Origin: Salminus brasiliensis
Taxonomy: Eukaryota > Chordata > Actinopteri > Characiformes > Bryconidae
DNA: 64,000 nucleotides
Assembly (NCBI RefSeq): GCF_030463535.1
Contig: NC_132879.1
Coordinates: forward strand, 39,090,597-39,154,596
Reading direction: 5' to 3'
Part shown: in pieces, positions 45,311 to 57,489 of the stretch
Layout: each line of letters opens with the position of its first letter
How positions within the stretch are numbered: position 1 is the first letter of the stretch
Notes under the pieces: model-generated
The model's database searches: none
What the model saw: the letters and a program-made list of their open reading frames with translations, nothing else
Told to the model about the DNA's origin: nothing
Position numbers and translations under genes: made by a program

Positions 45311-46965
45311 AGCTGATCCCTTCAAAATCTTTTAGGGAATCCCCTTAATTAGTGTGCAGGGGATTTCTTTCTTTTTTTTTTTTAGTACGGATTGGTAAGA
45401 TATGTAGTGATGTAAGTATCTGTTCTTTTTCTGTTATTTTCCATTTAAGCAGCCAACATTGGGTGGTCACAGCTGAAAGTGTAAAAGTAAGTTACGGTTA
45501 ATAGATTAGTTTGTATTTTTGTTAGATTGTGTCTTTGTTGACAAGTTTTGGTTCTTTTGATTTTACTACCACTCTACTGAAGGGTATCGTTTATAAAGCT
45601 ACATCTATATAAACCTCAGCATTTATAAAGGCAACTTCTTAATCTGCAAACCATTTCATTCCTAAACATGTGTGCTTTAACAAATCCATTAACTCAATTA
45701 CATAACTCTCAACCTGTAAAACAATCAGAGACAGAGAAACACTGCTGATGCACAAGATGAACTATTTGTAATCCCTGCATAACTACTGTGAGAAATAGTC
45801 AGAGGATGATGTATTACAAATGAGGATGGAACGAGCTAATGTGGCGTTCAGTGTTTGGCATTATTTAGTCAAAAAAAGTGATTAATTGGATTCAACACAA
45901 AATTACCATTTACCTAGAATGGCTGTATTGCTAAGCAAGTAATCAAGTACTGAATTCTCTCCTTTTTTTTTTCTTTTTTTAAACCAAGCTATCAGTAATT
46001 ATTTGGTGCTGTTGCACAATTTACTTGTTGGTGCTAAACTGTATTCACTGTGCTTCCCACTTTTATTGCAACATGAAAGTGCAAAGAGTAATCACCTGCT
46101 TCTTTGCTTTGTTGACCACATTTTGTAATAAACTAGTTTATTAAAAGGTGTGTGTGTGTTTGAGTCAACAAAGACTACAGTAGCTCATAACCAGTCCAAA
46201 CAATTGTCCCGAGCAGAAAAGCAGCTCAGAATGCACAAAATGTCAAACCTAGAGACAGCTGGGCTACAACAGCAGAAGACTATGATGGGTTCCACTTCTT
46301 AGCCAAGAACAAAAAGCTGAGGCTGCAGTGAGTACAGGTGAAAGGCCATGTTATATAGTCCTATAGTATATCTCGTAAACTTGATTAGCTTGCCCGATTT
46401 TCCACCAGTACCTATTACTTGGTTGGCCATTTGCTAAAATTTAGAAAGTTGATGCCATCCAGTTTCAAATGCAGCATAACATTGTGGCTGAAGTGTTGGA
46501 TCAAGAAATGTGAAAATAAAACTGAAAATATTTATTTTGATATTTTATATAAAATATTGACAAAGCTTCTTGTCAGGCACTTCTACTTTTTATTGCAAGA
46601 AATAAAATGATATTAGGAATACACCCCAGTAGTGCCCTATGAAGTTTTCAGGTGGATCAGTGTTTTGCTCCTGAGATTTCAGTGACTGGTATGCTTGTCT
46701 GGTTCTACTTTTTCATGTTTTAACATTAACAATTCTTTCCATGTTGTTAGACAATATGAGCTTGGCAAAGTTAGTGGGTTGCCGAATGTAAGAAAGACAA
46801 CAATGCCAAAAACAACGACCACCTGACCTACGCAGTTACAAACACAACTCATTCAAACAAATTGCTAAGGTCTCCATTTCAATGTACTTAATTACTTAAA
46901 CACTGCCCTTTTCAGTGTGACTTCAAACTTAACAAGAACAACAGTACATTGACTCTGATGCAATA
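45311..46965. other. apex1 3' UTR and spacer between convergent genes
   Basis: The apex1 3' UTR probably runs to the signal at 46127-46132. About 0.8 kb of AT-rich DNA with no gene then separates it from the 3' end of the minus-strand zinc-finger gene. Confidence 0.55.
46127..46132 (+). terminator. Poly(A) signal of apex1
   Basis: AATAAA about 820 bases after the stop, followed by a GTGTGTGTGT stretch at about 46149, a typical downstream GU-rich element. Confidence 0.6.
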
Positions 46966-46966
46966 A

Positions 46967-46972
46967 TTTATT
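46967..46972 (-). terminator. Poly(A) signal of TINF2_N zinc-finger gene 3
   Basis: TTTATT on the plus strand gives AATAAA on the coding strand, roughly 0.9 kb after the stop at 47867-47869. Confidence 0.5.
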
Positions 46973-47866
46973 GAATCAAAAAAAGTTTAGACCCCATATT
47001 TAGTTTCAAACCGTCAATGTCTCGAACTCAAAAACGAGTTTTGTTCAGGTTCAGAATGCCATACATAACTTATGTTCATTTTCTTTAACAATATTTTAGT
47101 CTTTATAATAGCATAAGATAAATACTGTAGTAGAGACTTAATCCTCATCACTGATTACAGTATATCATCCACATCAAGAGCTTCTGTTGGACCATTCCAA
47201 GGACAGAACTATTGCATGTGCTCCCAAACATAAGAATGTCTTAGAAAACAATTCAGATCAAACAAAAAAGTATGCAAGTATGAAAATACATCTATGTACA
47301 AAAGCACTCGCTTACAAAGTATCTCTGTAGATTTTTCAATAAACTTCTATATCTGTTGTACATACATCACAAATGCTTATACTTGATGGGTGCCTGGCCC
47401 ACACCCCCATCTTAACTGTATACATTTCACCTATGTCTAAAGACCCATTGGGAATGGCTCTTATCTGCATATAGTCTGTATTATTAGTATAGTGGGCTGC
47501 CTGAATCCTGAAACTATGGATTCTACACCATAACGCAATAACTGGAGAGTCGTGGTACCTATGGCTCAGTATAAATGGCTTTCTATTAGACATACAGCAC
47601 ACTACCTGAGCGTAGAAGCTGCTATTTAGGGAGTAGGGAGTTATTTGTTATGATGGACAGAGTAAAGAGATTACTGATCAGACCTGATTTCCTTGAATGT
47701 TGTTCCTTACTTCATAGAGTAGGTCTTCAGGGTAGGAGATTACAAGAGAAGAAAACTGAGTGAGCTGTGTACTTGTTGCTATCTAAAATTTCTCCACCAC
47801 CACCTTTACTACCAAACTCCACCTCTTTGTAACCTCAACAGGTGAGAAAATGCTCATTTACTTCGC

Positions 47867-50800
47867 TTAGTAGGGGCTTTTGGTATCGCTTTTTTTGCGC
47901 ATGTGATCATAGCTCCTACGCTCCCCTTGCTCGGCCAGGTGAGTCTGCTCATGCTTCTTGAGCGGCGCGGAGAACTTAAAGCTCTTGCCGCACTGGGAGC
48001 ACTGCCAGGGCCGCTCGCCTGTGTGGTTCAGCATATGCGTCTTCAGGTGGGATGAGTGCTTGTAGGTTTTGCCGCACTCTTTGCAGGTGAAGGGCCGTTC
48101 ACCTGTGTGCACGCGTTCGTGCCTCTTCATGTTGCCGATCTGAGAGAAGGCTTTGCCGCACACCTTGCAGCTAAAGGGCCTCTCACCCGTGTGAATGCGC
48201 ATGTGGCACCGCAGCATTTCAGGTCCGGCAAACGTCTTGTGACAGAGGGTGCACGGGATCTGCATGCGGGGTCTCTGGTGGTTGCGCAAGTGTTTCTTCA
48301 AGTCAAACATGTACACGAAAGACTTGCCACATACAGAGCACAGGTACTTGCGATCCCCGACATGATAACCCTTGTGCCTTTTCAGAAGGCTGGCGTAGAT
48401 GAAACTCTTGCCGCACACGTTGCACTTGTAGGAACGAGACATGGAGTGGTAGCGGACATGGATGGACAGCTTAAAAGCGGTGGGGAAGCATTTCTCGCAG
48501 TGAGGGCACTGATGGAGGCTTTCCGAGGTGTGGCACTCGCGATGGATCTTCAGGTACGAGCCCTGTGAAAAGCTCTTCCCACAGATGTTGCACTTGTATG
48601 GCTTCTCGCCTGTATGCACACGAACATGCTTGATGAGGTCTGCCTTCTTGCGGAACGTTTTGGTGCACAGCATGCATTTGAAGGGCCTGGCGAGAGAGTG
48701 CGTTTTAATGTGACTGGATAGGAAACTTAGACACCGGAAGCTTTTGCCGCAGTCTGAACACTGAAAAGGCCTTTCGCCTGTGTGCGTGCGCATGTGGTTC
48801 TTTAGCTGGCAGTCATAGCGAAACTCTCTTTTACACATGGGACACAAATGGTTCTTCTCCCCTTCTTCTTGTGTCACCTGAAGCTCAAACGGTACTGCCA
48901 TCACCTTTCTACCTGGAGTTGACTGAATGGGTATACTTTTCCTATTAATGATAGTCTTTATAGACGGCGGCCTTTCAACTATGGGAACGTATGTTGTCTC
49001 CTCTGCAACAACCTCTACAGGGGCAGAGGGGTTCAAAGATGGAAGGGAAATCACCCTTCCAGCCATTTCTGAGATCCACTCCTCGATGCTTATTTCCCTT
49101 ACCTCAGGTGTCTCCCCTTCTTCCAATTGTTCAAGAAACTGTAGCTGAGTGGTCTCCTCTCCCCCGTTGTCAAGTTCTGAAACTATGACGGTGGAGCCGT
49201 CTGCAGTGAGGTAGATTTGCTGGACTTCACAGATCCCTGTATTGTTCTCTTGGTAAACTGCATCCTCTTGTAATTCTTCCTTGACCCCAACAGTAGTGGC
49301 TACTGCAATGTTGTCCACTAAAGGTTCCACCTCCTCCGTATCACTAGGGGCAGGGCTCATTATAGTTGCAGCGGCACGGTCAGACTCTGACTGGTTTTCG
49401 GTCATTGCTTGTGCTATGATAATTGCCTCCTGTGCGACAGATGAAGGATGAGAGATTTCCTCTTCAATGATAGGCTCTTGTTTAACAGAGGCAGAAGATC
49501 CTCCATCAGTCAAGCGGGGCAAGCAAACAACTTCGCTTGAGGAATGAGTGGATGCTAAAAAAAAATCCAAACGAGGAATGTTAGGGTTGGCTGTTATAAT
49601 GATCATGATAGGTTACTCCTAGGATAATTAACTCCACATTTGTGCTCTCAGTTGTGAAACTTCATCATGTGTAATTTGATTCCTCCAGACATAACGCTGA
49701 TCCATAAGCCCAAAAAGTTACAGTTTTGTTTCATCGTTCCACAGGCCTATGTATCAGCAGGATTTGGTCAGCCAGACTTGATGCATGGCATGTGCTGTGG
49801 TGAGCTGAATGAGATCATGCTAACTAAGCTAAAGCAAACAAGATTTCCACCAGACTGATGGTTTAAAATTGGTTAAATGATTGGTTTAAATTTGCCAATA
49901 TTGCTCTTTAAGTGATTGATTTCGGTAAGAAAGCTGAACTTTGTCTCTGATTTGTTTTGGCACAGAAGCCACGGAAGCGTATGAACATCTGAAAAGAATT
50001 TCCCCGCCCTCAGTAATATTGTATACCACGCTAATATTTGGAGAGGGTATGACGATATGAAAAACGTGGATACTTTAACCAAAACTATCAAAACATACAC
50101 AAATTCATCATTGCTAGAAATAATTTCAGGAACTCTACCACTCATTAATCCTGAACAGATATATTTAACTTCACTACCCCACGACAAAGTGTAATGCAGG
50201 GTTTTCAAACTCAAATCCAAAAAAAAGCCCTGCTTTAGCACTTTAATGCATGTGTTGGAATGCAGTAAATGTATATCAGACTTACCATTCATATTGCTAC
50301 GTTTCTTGGTTTTGAAGTGCTGTAGCACATCCCTTAGTTCTGCTGGGTCAGAGAGCGGCTGCACTATATCCTCCATTGCAGAAAGGCCACCACATAGCCA
50401 TGTGGCTGTCTGAGAAAATGTAGAACATCCATGTCAAATTAATTATAAGGGATGTTCATAACCACTGCAATTTCAAACAGACCAGGTTCTAGTTTGTTCG
50501 AAACCAGTGGGTCCCAACCCTGGTCCTGGAATACAGTCTTTGACCACATGACTACTGTACTTTTACAGAAGCAATAAAAAATATCCTAATAGTAGTAAAT
50601 TAAAAGAGCTCATCCCACTGTCATTCTCTCCCGTAATACAACACAGTTCTGTACAGTTACTCTGTAATCCACATATGTACTGATTGTGTTATGTCATGTC
50701 AGTGTTCATTGCACCAGCCAATACTCTTTCATCTAATAATTATGTTCCACCACTGACTTGCTCCTGAATAATTATTTGAAGTTGTTGGACTATTCCAGCT

Positions 50801-52919
50801 GTAACAGAACCAAGCTTAATTCTAGTCTATTTTATGCCCGATTACGGCTGTTGAAATAGTTCACACAGACTGGAGGCACACAACGGTGTAATAAAAATAA
50901 TAAATAAAATAATAAACAGAAAACTAAATTTCAGTTGTAGCCATTGATGTAAGCTCATAAAATGTTTGGGACCATTTACATTGGTTTATTCATCATGATA
51001 TTTTACACAAGGCAGCTGGCATTTTTCTAATATAAATAATTAAAATACAAAAAATTAAGATGACCCACCTCTTTAAGGTTTGGCACTGGTAGCAGTTCAT
51101 CCACTCGTTTCAGAAACTCCCATGCTAAGCTCTGCAGCACTGCATCAAATCCAGTGCCATACTCAACAGGAAACACATTCTGTAGATAAAACATGAGCTT
51201 CATATGTAAAAATGTTGAGAGAAACAAGGAAAGGAAATGCTGAATGGCTTGATTAAAGAGATCAATTGAATACCAATGTCTCACCTGAATAAAAGTCTCT
51301 CTTTTGGCTGTATCCTCCAAAATATTATGAATCATCTTTATGAACTTAGTATTCATGATTTCACTTTCCACATCTGTGCACTGTGAGAAATTTAAAATTC
51401 ACATTACATTTACAGCATTTAGCTGATGCTCTTATCCAGAGCGACTTACAAGGTTACTCGTACTACAGAGGTGGCCAGTGTAGTGTTAGGAGTCTTGCCC
51501 AAGGACTCTTATTGGTGTAGCACAGCACAGTCACCCAGACTGGGAATCGAACCCCAGTCTCCCACATAGTGTGGTAGCTCACTGGCAGGTAGTGGTGTTA
51601 TCTGTTGCACCACACCAACCAAATGAAATCACAACACAACTTACTGACGAAAACACAAGCAGCATATTTTTTTTCAAATACTTGTGCATAAAAGGTCACC
51701 TACATTATGAGTGAGATTGCGAAGTGTGTCTAGGTGTGCTTGAATTATCCAGACATCAGGGGCTTCGTCCTTAAGACAGAGCTCCAAGATCACCTGCAAG
51801 TGAAAATTACATTTCAAAGAAGTTGTCAATAGAATCATGATAAATATCTGCTGGTGTTGTCTACCTGAGCTCAAACATTTTTAAAAATATTTTTCCAACA
51901 AATTTTAACAGTTTTTACAAGTTTACCTTTTTCCGTAAGTGGAAGATCAGTTTATTAACCAGGCTTTGACTCATGATGTCTGGTACCGTTTCTGAAACCA
52001 TCATAACAAACTGCTCAAACTTCCCATAGTGCGTTACATTGCAACGTTGAACCACTTGCCACAAGAACGCAGACATTAGTCGCAGGGGTGGCACCACAAG
52101 GCGCAGGGCAGAGAGGGGAAGCGCCAGGGCTGAAATACAGAAAGAAAAATGACCCAGCATTGGATTATAGTTACCTATAATTTAACTAATGCGCATGCTA
52201 TATAAAGCTATGCCTTGTGCTGCACTTCAAGCTCTTAAATTTCACACTTTTTAAAAAAACAGAATAACTTGTGTGCATTAACCACACTTTTACCAGACCA
52301 TGTTTCTGGACTTGTACAACCCTAAACCCAGAGGAAAAAATGTTTTTATGTTTGCCAACATTACAACAATTTGCCAAATGAGTCTCAGCATTTATTTGTT
52401 ACTACAATTGTCTTGACAGTAATTAGTTTATTACACTAACATAAAGTTAGTTTAAGCTTATTTACCACAGTTTTGGACCCTTTAATGACTGCTTACATGT
52501 ACTAACATTATTTTTATTTAAGACTATTTTTGGGAAGGTGCTGAGCTATAAGGTGACTTATGAAAGATCACTCAGTCTGGCTGAGCTGAGTTAGTTGAGT
52601 GGAACTGGTGGTTTAAGTGCTTGTGCTTGTTAGCAGACGAGCTAACGTGTACTCTTCTGTTTCAGACACTGACCCCTGACACAAACGAGCACTACTCCAG
52701 CTCAGAAGTGTGTGTGAGCTTATCCTGAGGGAAGGCTAGTGGTGAAGCTGAGGTATCAGTGCTGGAGAATACTGTGACAGGCCTCTAGACGTTTGTGTGC
52801 TCGTGTTGCCACTAGCTTCACTCTCTCCAAACGGCGCCACTTTAGAGCGCTTTAGCTCACTCAGCCGCGCGCACCCCAAACATACCTGTCTGACGACTCT
52901 CCGACGAGACCACCTCCAT
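47867..52919 (-). CDS. TINF2_N / 11x C2H2 zinc-finger protein (gene 3, complete)
   Basis: Seven exons on the minus strand: 52886-52919, 51927-52129, 51704-51793, 51285-51380, 51069-51179, 50286-50409 and 47867-49554, joining in phase to 781 residues. ATG at 52917-52919 begins MEVVSSESRQT. Residues ~14-195 form the TIN2-type N-terminal domain (LRLVVPPLRLMSAFLWQVVQ, NVFPVEYGTGFDAVL, TATWLCG). Residues ~220-455 are an acidic linker with SUMO-type sites (VKQE, VKEE) and a mixed region ending in a basic stretch. Eleven C2H2 fingers fill ~455-758, joined by TGERP, TGEKP and several degenerate linkers, then a basic tail. Exon sizes and phases match the paralogues at 1-4272 and 6804-13666, but it has no AT-hooks and no intron before the fingers. 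Likely a nuclear DNA-binding factor; a shelterin-like partner is inference only. Confidence 0.9.
51385..51645. repeat. Teleost interspersed repeat in intron 3 of gene 3
   Basis: CATTACATTTACAGCATTTA, then CTCTTATCCAGAGCGACTTA, then GGGAATCGAACCCCAGTCTC: the hallmark order of a very abundant fish repeat. The part with GAATCGAACCC resembles a tRNA B-box-type region but no tRNA gene is present. Confidence 0.6.
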
Positions 52920-53140
52920 GATATCTATAAAAACAAACCAGCCCGCACGTTTTTAATCTAATGATGAACCAACATCTCTTTAGTTAGGAGCCAAACGACT
53001 GCTACTGTGGATTTAACGTGAAGCTGAACGAAGCAACGAACAACCACACAAGCGAAAAGCACCCCTGATCAGCGTTAAAAAAAAAAAAGGACTAGCGCCG
53101 CCTCAGACCTGGAGGAGAACAGCCCGCCAGGCGAAATCAA
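52920..53140. promoter_or_regulatory. Upstream region of TINF2_N zinc-finger gene 3
   Basis: This lies immediately 5' of the minus-strand ATG. CpG-richer stretches lie on both sides of it (52790-52910 and 53080-53160), which suggests a CpG-type promoter. No TATA box is evident. Confidence 0.4.
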
Positions 53141-53660
53141 GCTAGAGCTTAGATCGGGCCCGAGCCCGTGCACGTTCTGTCCGAGCCCGACCCGGCCTGC
53201 CCCATAAACTGTCATTATGAGCCCGAGCCGGATTTGAACCCATTTTTTTTAGTAAGTAGAGCGTTAAAAGGGACCTTTTTAACCACAAATACGGAAGAAG
53301 CTGAGGCCTATTCTTTAGGAAAACTGTGTATTAAGAATGGTACTCTAAATTATTACAACACGACCAATGCGAACAATGATCCCCACGCCTAAACATCGGC
53401 AAAATAGACTACAAGAATGATGTCTGATATAGGCCAAGTGCACATAAGGCTATGCATTGCACAATCATTAAATTGCAATAGACCAACAAAAGAGCTCAGG
53501 TGTGCGCGCAGGCCAGCGCTGTATGATTCTAACATTCTAAATTGTGCAACTTTTTTACGATCCCAGTGTGATTTGTTATTTTGCTATATTGTGATTATCA
53601 CACCATAGCTTTGTATAAAATAAAAACTAGTATTAATAACATAGGCTAACGTCACAGACC
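53140..53660. repeat. Probable hAT-type interspersed repeat
   Basis: CGGGCCCGAGCCCGTGCACG, then TGTCCGAGCCCGACCCGGCC and GAGCCCGAGCCGGATTTGAA, wording common in a fish repeat with GGGCTCGGGC ends. The following AT-rich sequence to about 53640 may be its body. Ends are uncertain. Confidence 0.4.
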
Positions 53661-53793
53661 ATTTTCTTGAGCTCTAAGGAAATGGGGTTGAGCATCAGAT
53701 CGGGATCAGACTCTGGCAGAGAATCTAAACTCTAAATCAAGCAAGCATGGTATGGTCCAAACTCGAGTGAACAATTACAATTACAAAATTACA

Positions 53794-53796
<3 letters not shown>

Positions 53797-53866
<70 letters not shown>
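53797..53866. repeat. (TA)n microsatellite, 70 bases
   Basis: Thirty-five uninterrupted TA units. It creates long IYIYIY frames that are not genes. It abuts the 3' side of the LINE fragment that follows. Confidence 0.95.
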
Positions 53867-53869
<3 letters not shown>

Positions 53870-53879
53870 GCTCAGCTGA

Positions 53880-54850
53880 ACGTACCGCCCTAACATACCA
53901 TTTCCAATGAAAATGCTTTCAATGGTGCAGATGTAGACGTTCGCAGTACCTTTGGGGTTTGAGGTGGTAGAGATGCTGACAGGCCTTCTTTGCAAGGGTG
54001 TTAAAGCGGCAAGACCATGACAGAACCTGTGAGATGTGAACTCCAAGATACTTGAAGCTGTCCTTTCTTTCCGCTGCAGCTCTGTTGATCTATTATTCTC
54101 TGTCTGTACTGTGTTGTGTTGTCTGTCCGCCCTTGTTTGTTTGTGTTGCACTTGTGTCTTGTATGCACTGTCTATGTTGCACCATGATCCTGGAGGTACG
54201 TTGTTTCGTTTCACTGTGTACTCTGTATGTAGTTGAAATGACAATAAAACCCACTTGACTTGACTTGACTTGACTTGATCTATACAGGATGGTAGCTCCT
54301 CTCCTGCTTCTTGCTGCAGTCCACTATCATTTCCTTAGTCTTGCTAACATTACCGAGAAGATTGTTATCCTGGCACCAGTTCTCCAGGTGTTTAATCTCC
54401 TCCAGGTAGGCCCGCTCATCGTTGTCAGAGTTAAGACCCACCACAACAGTGTTGTCAGCAAACTTGACAATGATGATAGAGCTGGAAGTGGCCATGCAGT
54501 CATACATGTACAGTACAGTGAGTACAGCAGGGGGCTCAGGACACAACAGGGGGGCTTCAGTGCTGAGGGTGAAGGTGGGTAAGACATGTTTGCCCAGCCA
54601 CACTGCTTGTGGTCTGACTGTCACAGATCTCTCAACTTGGTGGTAGGTCTGGAGGGGTAATAGTGTTTAATGCTGAGCTATAGTTAACAAACAGCATTTT
54701 CCCATAATTACCCCTCCTAGTGTCCAGGTGCGTCAGTGTGGGGCAGGTGTGTGCCTGTGTACCTGTCACAGAATTCACTCCTTTTTCTCCTCCTTGGTGG
54801 CTGTAATATAGCACCATGCTGAAGCATGTAAAAACTAAACAAACCACCCA
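53880..54850 (-). mobile_element. Decayed non-LTR retrotransposon (LINE) fragment, reverse transcriptase region
   Basis: Minus-strand frames read HLDTRRGNYGKMLFVNYSSA (RT core), VKFADNTVVVGLNSDNDERA (catalytic box, with ADD changed to ADN), KTKEMIVD, and after an insertion FKYLGVHISQVLSW and KKACQHLY. This is the order of L2/CR1/Rex-type LINE polymerases in fish. Stops, frame shifts and a missing middle show it is dead. A separate short element interrupts it at 54094-54283. Confidence 0.8.
54094..54283 (+). mobile_element. Short tail element inserted in the LINE, with target-site duplication (copy 3)
   Basis: The insert is flanked by the direct repeat TTGATCTAT at 54085-54093 and 54275-54283. 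It runs in the opposite sense to the LINE and ends ATGACAATAAAACCCA followed by (CTTGA)n. Removing it brings the two LINE coding pieces back next to each other. Related copies are at 5105-5298 and 26640-26875. It is a SINE or a 5'-truncated LINE 3' end. Confidence 0.75.
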
Positions 54851-55330
54851 ATGAAAACAGTAAAATAACCCCCAGCAGTTACATTTTTAATGCTTTTTTT
54901 TCACAGGTGAATCAGAAATATACTACTTATATCATGTAAATAAAATATTATTTCATACAATATATGCATCATATATACACATACATCATGTGCATTTGCC
55001 AAGTGGGGCATTTTGTTTAGGTTGGAAACGTACTTGGTTCAGAGAGAATAGACATATTGAAGTGATTGTACTATATTTGGGAAGCACATTCCACCACCTT
55101 CCTTTATCCTCAAAGCAGCCTTTTGTTTACAAGATGTTGTAAACATTACACTGAGATTCTGGTCGATGTTGACCTGTTCCATCCAGATTTTTCAGAAGCA
55201 TGTTCATATGGCCAATCTCCCATCTTATCGTGTTCTACTAGCCACCGAAGAACACTAAACCTGTTGTCATGTTCATGAAACCAAACCTGTTCTTTTCAAA
55301 TTTTACTTCCATTTGGTCACAATTTCAAAC
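54851..55330. other. Gene-free stretch
   Basis: AT-rich DNA with no recognisable gene or repeat. Confidence 0.45.
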
Positions 55331-55339
55331 AGAACTGCT

Positions 55340-55760
55340 ACAGGAATCAGTGACACTGGTTTATATAAGCAGTCCTTCTGCTACACTTATCTTTTCAACC
55401 ATTTTAAAGGTTCTTCACTCATCATCTTTTACAAACATGGTTCTTTATGGAATCAATCTTATATGGAATTGCTCAAAGGACCCATTTTTAGCACCTTTAT
55501 TTTTAGAGGTGTATGTAAAGAGAATGGTATCATCACATCTGCTTTGAATGTTCTGTTCCACATAAATAGTGCACCAGTTACATTCAGGCACCCTTTTCTT
55601 TATAGATTTTAAAGACAGTGGTTCTATTATGAACCATAAAACCATTACAATTCACAGAACCATGTGGATTTTTGAAGGATTCTTCGGATTTGTGTAACCT
55701 TTTGTAGGTGACTCTATACCTTTTAAAACCTTTTCAAAATAGTTCTGTAACATTGATCTT
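55340..55760. repeat. Probable teleost repeat of the AAAGGTTCT type
   Basis: Repeated short phrases such as TTTAAAGGTTCTTCACTCAT, ATGGTTCTTTATGGAATC, GAACCATAAAACC and GAACCATGTGG in both senses suggest an inverted-repeat element known from fish genomes. It is diverged. Confidence 0.4.
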
Positions 55761-55959
55761 AACATATTTTTATATTTTTATACTTGTTTTGTATAGCACT
55801 AAGTGACCTAATCACCCAAAAGCCCAAAAGTGAGTCTAGTCAAATGTGTTAGTTGGTTTAGTTAACATGCAGTTCTATAGGCTTCTGTCATTTAGCCACT
55901 TCTGAGCACAAACATCCATCCATCCTGCTTGCCTTTGTTAACTTTTCACCTCTCCATCT

Positions 55960-56130
55960 TCATGTGCTCTGTATCACCGACAGCCGAAGCTGGCCAGAGG
56001 CATCTAGCTCTCATTGCCCTTTCGGAGTTTATTGATGGCTGTCCTGTTCTAATGAGACCTCCATTTCACAAGGGCATTTAATTAATGGAGAAGATAATAA
56101 TGACTTTCCTGAAGATGAAATAGAATAGAG
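55960..56130. promoter_or_regulatory. Candidate conserved noncoding element
   Basis: A non-repetitive block with evenly mixed bases and clustered homeodomain-like and other motifs (TTTATTGATGGC, CATTTAATTAATGG, AGATAATAATGA) between repeats. Nothing codes here. Its look recalls vertebrate developmental enhancers, but this is only a visual impression. Confidence 0.2.
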
Positions 56131-56879
56131 AGAGGGAGGGAGCTGAATGATTGCAGGGGTATTGGGTGGGAGAATGGTGTGTGTGTGTGGGTGGTTGAAG
56201 GAGTGGTTTGGGGGGGGTTGTTGAATGATGGGGACGGGAGGGCTTCTCCTGTGCTCAACAACCCGTTTTATCTGCTTTGCTGGGAGAGATGCCGTTTTAT
56301 TTTTAGCTCCCGTAACCTCATCTGAGTGTTCCCTCTGTGTGTACACGTATGCGAGTGTGTCTGGGGTGAGACTGATATGAGAACTTGTGCTGGATTACAA
56401 GAAGTAAAACACCATTTTATTATTTTGATGTAGAATGTAAATGAGTTACCCATTCGTAATGTACATCCACTGTACTGATTTTGTGATGTCAGGAAAATCG
56501 GATATGATAGCCTTCTTGTAATTGGTCTGAAAATACAAAGCAATCACACACTGCAGACAAACCAAACCTTGGTTCAGTTTGATCTGAAACAAGAACATCT
56601 CTTTAAGTCAGAGCAAATTGGTCCTTTGTTCAGAACCATGGTCTGAGGCACCTTTCACACCTGCTTTTTTTGGTTCAGATCAAATTAAAAAGTCTGAAGG
56701 TCTGGACCAGTAGATTTATAAGCACCCTAAGTGAATGCTGCAAATGTATATTTACTGCAATGGCAGAGGGAGCAGCTGTGGGTGTTAAATTGGTTCTAGG
56801 CTATAAGCTGGCAATACCAGACCCTACTACCAACTCTTCCGCTAGGCAACCACATCCAGTACTGAGTGAACACAAAGAG

Positions 56880-57470
56880 GGCCCGGAGAGGACAGCAACA
56901 CTATCCAGTAGGCCACCTAAAATGATAAAGTGGGGTCAGCGGATGCTGAGGCAGTGCGTAGAGAGCTTCTTGGAATGGGTTACCATGGCCAAGCAGCTGC
57001 ATTCAAGCCTACATCACCAAGTGCAATGCAAAGCGCTGGATGCAGTGGTGTAAAGAATGCCGCCAATTTATTCTAGAGCAGTGTAAAGACGTGTTCTCTG
57101 GCATGACGAATCACATTTCTCCGCCTGGCAATGCGATGGACGAGTCTGGGTTTGATGGTTGCCAGGAGAACAGTACTTGTCTGACTGCATTGTGTCAAGT
57201 GTAAAGTTTGGTGGAGGGGGGGTTATGCTGTAAGGTTGTTTTTCAGGTGTTGGGTTCAGCCGCTTGGTTCCAGTGAAAGGAACTCTTAATGCTGCAGAAT
57301 ACCAAGAGATTTTGGTCAATTTCATGCTCCCAACTTTGCGAGAACAGTTTGAGGATGGCCCCTTCCTGTTCCAACATGACTGTCCACCAGTGCACAAAGC
57401 AAGGTCCACAAAGACATGGAACTGTGCTGAGTCAGCAATAGCATCAAGTGACCTTTGAGTAAAACTTACA
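56880..57470 (+). mobile_element. Decayed Tc1-like element, same family as 39130-39760
   Basis: AGCAGCTGCATTCAAGCCTA, GCAATGCAAAGCGCTGGATG and AAGACGTGTTCTCTGGCATG match the copy in OSGEP intron 2. It continues with a frame reading LVPVKGTLNAAEYQEILVNF and GPFLFQHDCPPVHKA, the second-Asp block of Tc1 transposases. Stops and frame changes break it, and the final Glu block is missing. Confidence 0.7.
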
Positions 57471-57489
57471 TCTTTACTATTGGCTTCTG

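Noticed and set aside
51530-51570. tRNA-like B-box sequence GGGAATCGAACCCC
   Set aside because: No cloverleaf or A-box in register; it belongs to a dispersed fish repeat.
53789-54244. 151-residue minus-strand ORF ending in a long IYIYIY run
   Set aside because: The run is the (TA)n microsatellite and the rest is read across the LINE and inserted element out of frame.
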